This document shows positions 5,583 through 6,408 of a stretch of DNA of 6,408 nucleotides, one piece after another (position 1 is the stretch's first letter; each line of letters starts with the position of its first letter). Location of the stretch: positions 1 through 6,408 of the forward strand of contig CALLFD010000106.1 of assembly GCA_937997605.1 (NCBI GenBank), in the 5' to 3' direction. Source of the DNA: an uncultured Collinsella sp. (lineage in GTDB: Bacteria; Actinomycetota; Coriobacteriia; Coriobacteriales; Coriobacteriaceae). Under the pieces are notes generated by a model. The model worked only from the letters and a program-made list of their open reading frames with translations. It was not told the DNA's origin and searched no databases. Position numbers and translations under genes: made by a program.

Positions 5583-6368
5583 ATGGCTGGAATAGCAGGT
5601 GGTGTGGGCGGCGCGGAAGCGGCAGTGCTCGCGCATGCGGCAGATATTGCAGGTGGGGCGGCTCTGGGCGTCGTGGACTTCGCCGTCGAACAGACCAATC
5701 ACAGCGGTCACGCTCTTGGTGGGCATGAGCAGGCTGGTGGGGGTGACGGTAAGTCCAATGAGGCGCGTGGCATTGAGTGCATCCACGATCGAGCGCTGGG
5801 CAGAGAGCGGGCAGTCGCCATAGCCGGGACTGAAGCGCCAGTTGCCGGCGAGCCCGTGTGCAGCGGCTGCAGCCTTGACCTGCTGGTCCATCTGCTCGAC
5901 GGCGGCCTCCACATAGGCGGAGCATGCGGCGTCGAGCACGGCGCCTTCCAGAGGTTGCTGGGCTCCCGTGGTGCGCAGACGGCGTTCGGCAGACATCCCG
6001 AGGGTGCAGGCCATGAGCGCCGCCAGGCGGGCGTCTTTGAGATGTCGATAGATATCACGACCCCGCAGCTCAACATTGGTGCCAACTAAGCGGATGCAGG
6101 GCTCGCCCTGCTCGTCGACGCCCGTGGCATCGACGGCAAACACGCGTCGCACGCCGCGGGGCTCGATATCCAGCTCTAGGCGCTCGACTACAAGCTCAAT
6201 TCGTCGTGACAGCTCGGGCTCAATCTGCTGGCCGCCGTAGCCCAGATACCGCAGCATCTCGGCACGGTCGACACGAGGGCGGTGGGCGGCGTCGATACGG
6301 TAAAGCGCCGGCGACGCAAGGTCGGCCGGCACTTCAACAACGGTTGTATCGACGTGCGGTTTTTCCAT
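5580..6368 (-). CDS. Stand-alone MetH reactivation (AdoMet-binding) domain protein
   Basis: A 262-residue protein homologous to the C-terminal activation domain of methionine synthase. In MetH this domain binds S-adenosylmethionine and remethylates cobalamin that has oxidised to the inactive cob(II) form. The signature RFSPGYGDCPL is at residues 178-188, corresponding to the RxxPGY loop that binds AdoMet, and LLMPTKSVTAVIGL (213-226) matches the conserved C-terminal strand. The start RAEMLRYLGYGGQ (35-47) is typical of split versions. Cysteines at 240, 243, 249 and 258 form a C-x2-C-x5-C-x8-C tail absent from E. coli MetH, possibly a metal or Fe-S site. It should act with the MetH encoded nine bases downstream, which lacks this domain. 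ATG 6368 overlaps the stop of the preceding gene (TAATG) and has only a weak Shine-Dalgarno (TGGGG, and a distant GGAG), so translation is probably coupled. The electron donor is unknown. The family is secure; the role of the tail is inference. Confidence 0.92.
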   Translation of the reverse strand: MEKPHVDTTVVEVPADLASPALYRIDAAHRPRVDRAEMLRYLGYGGQQIEPELSRRIELVVERLELDIEPRGVRRVFAVDATGVDEQGEPCIRLVGTNVELRGRDIYRHLKDARLAALMACTLGMSAERRLRTTGAQQPLEGAVLDAACSAYVEAAVEQMDQQVKAAAAAHGLAGNWRFSPGYGDCPLSAQRSIVDALNATRLIGLTVTPTSLLMPTKSVTAVIGLFDGEVHDAQSRPTCNICRMREHCRFRAAHTTCYSSH

Positions 6369-6408
6369 TACCCCAGGCGCTCCATAATGGTCGCGGCGAT
6401 TGCAGGAC
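6368..6408 (-). CDS. C-terminal 12 codons of an upstream gene, unidentified
   Basis: The minus-strand frame entering the window reads PAIAATIMERLG and stops at TAA (6370-6368). The last A of the stop is the first base of the next ATG. That one-base overlap, and the amphipathic helical look of the peptide, support a real gene end in the same operon as the MetH activation protein. The peptide is too short to assign. A methylenetetrahydrofolate reductase (metF) would make biochemical sense, supplying 5-methyltetrahydrofolate to MetH, but this rests on context alone. Confidence 0.55.
   Translation of the reverse strand, partial: PAIAATIMERLG

Noticed and set aside
4512..6089. Long open frame on the plus strand (about 525 codons) opposite metH and its activator.
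   Set aside because: It is antisense to two proteins with clear conserved motifs, has low-complexity Gly/Asp/Ala-rich sequence typical of the mirror frame of GC-rich genes, and lacks a recognisable family or ribosome binding site.

Overview
This window of high-GC bacterial DNA looks like chromosomal housekeeping sequence from an actinobacterium. Gene content, split MetH layout and codon style suggest the class Coriobacteriia (Collinsella-like), but that is inferred from protein style and no marker gene fixes it. All six supported genes lie on the minus strand, so transcription runs from position 6408 towards 1.

Region 6408-3015 is a methionine-synthesis block. The last 12 codons of an unidentified gene run by a TAATG overlap into a stand-alone MetH reactivation-domain protein. 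Its stop codon in turn lies inside the ribosome binding site of metH. MetH here has 851 residues: a homocysteine domain with the Cys/Cys-Cys zinc site, a pterin (methyl-folate) domain, an Ala/Ser-rich linker, a B12 cap and a B12-binding domain. It ends without the C-terminal AdoMet activation domain. Together the two genes supply the parts that E. coli MetH carries in one polypeptide.

Region 3014-1541 holds a 109-base gap with a strong hairpin, then a UPF0210/DUF711 'PFL family' gene of unknown biochemical role. Its usual small ACT-domain partner is not next to it.

Region 1540-1223 is a 318-base gap. Its main content is a 134-base element with 32-bp perfect terminal inverted repeats around a smaller hairpin, the most striking unexplained structure in the window. 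A possible weak promoter and a duplicated Shine-Dalgarno sequence follow.

Region 1222-1 contains a class I SAM-dependent methyltransferase of unknown substrate, a 182-base gap without a gene, and the first 50 codons of a YhbY-type CRM-domain RNA-binding protein cut by the window edge.

No tRNA, rRNA, CRISPR array, insertion sequence with a transposase, or riboswitch was recognised. I do not see a clearly new multi-gene system. The large palindromic element and the cysteine-rich tail of the split MetH activator are the best leads.
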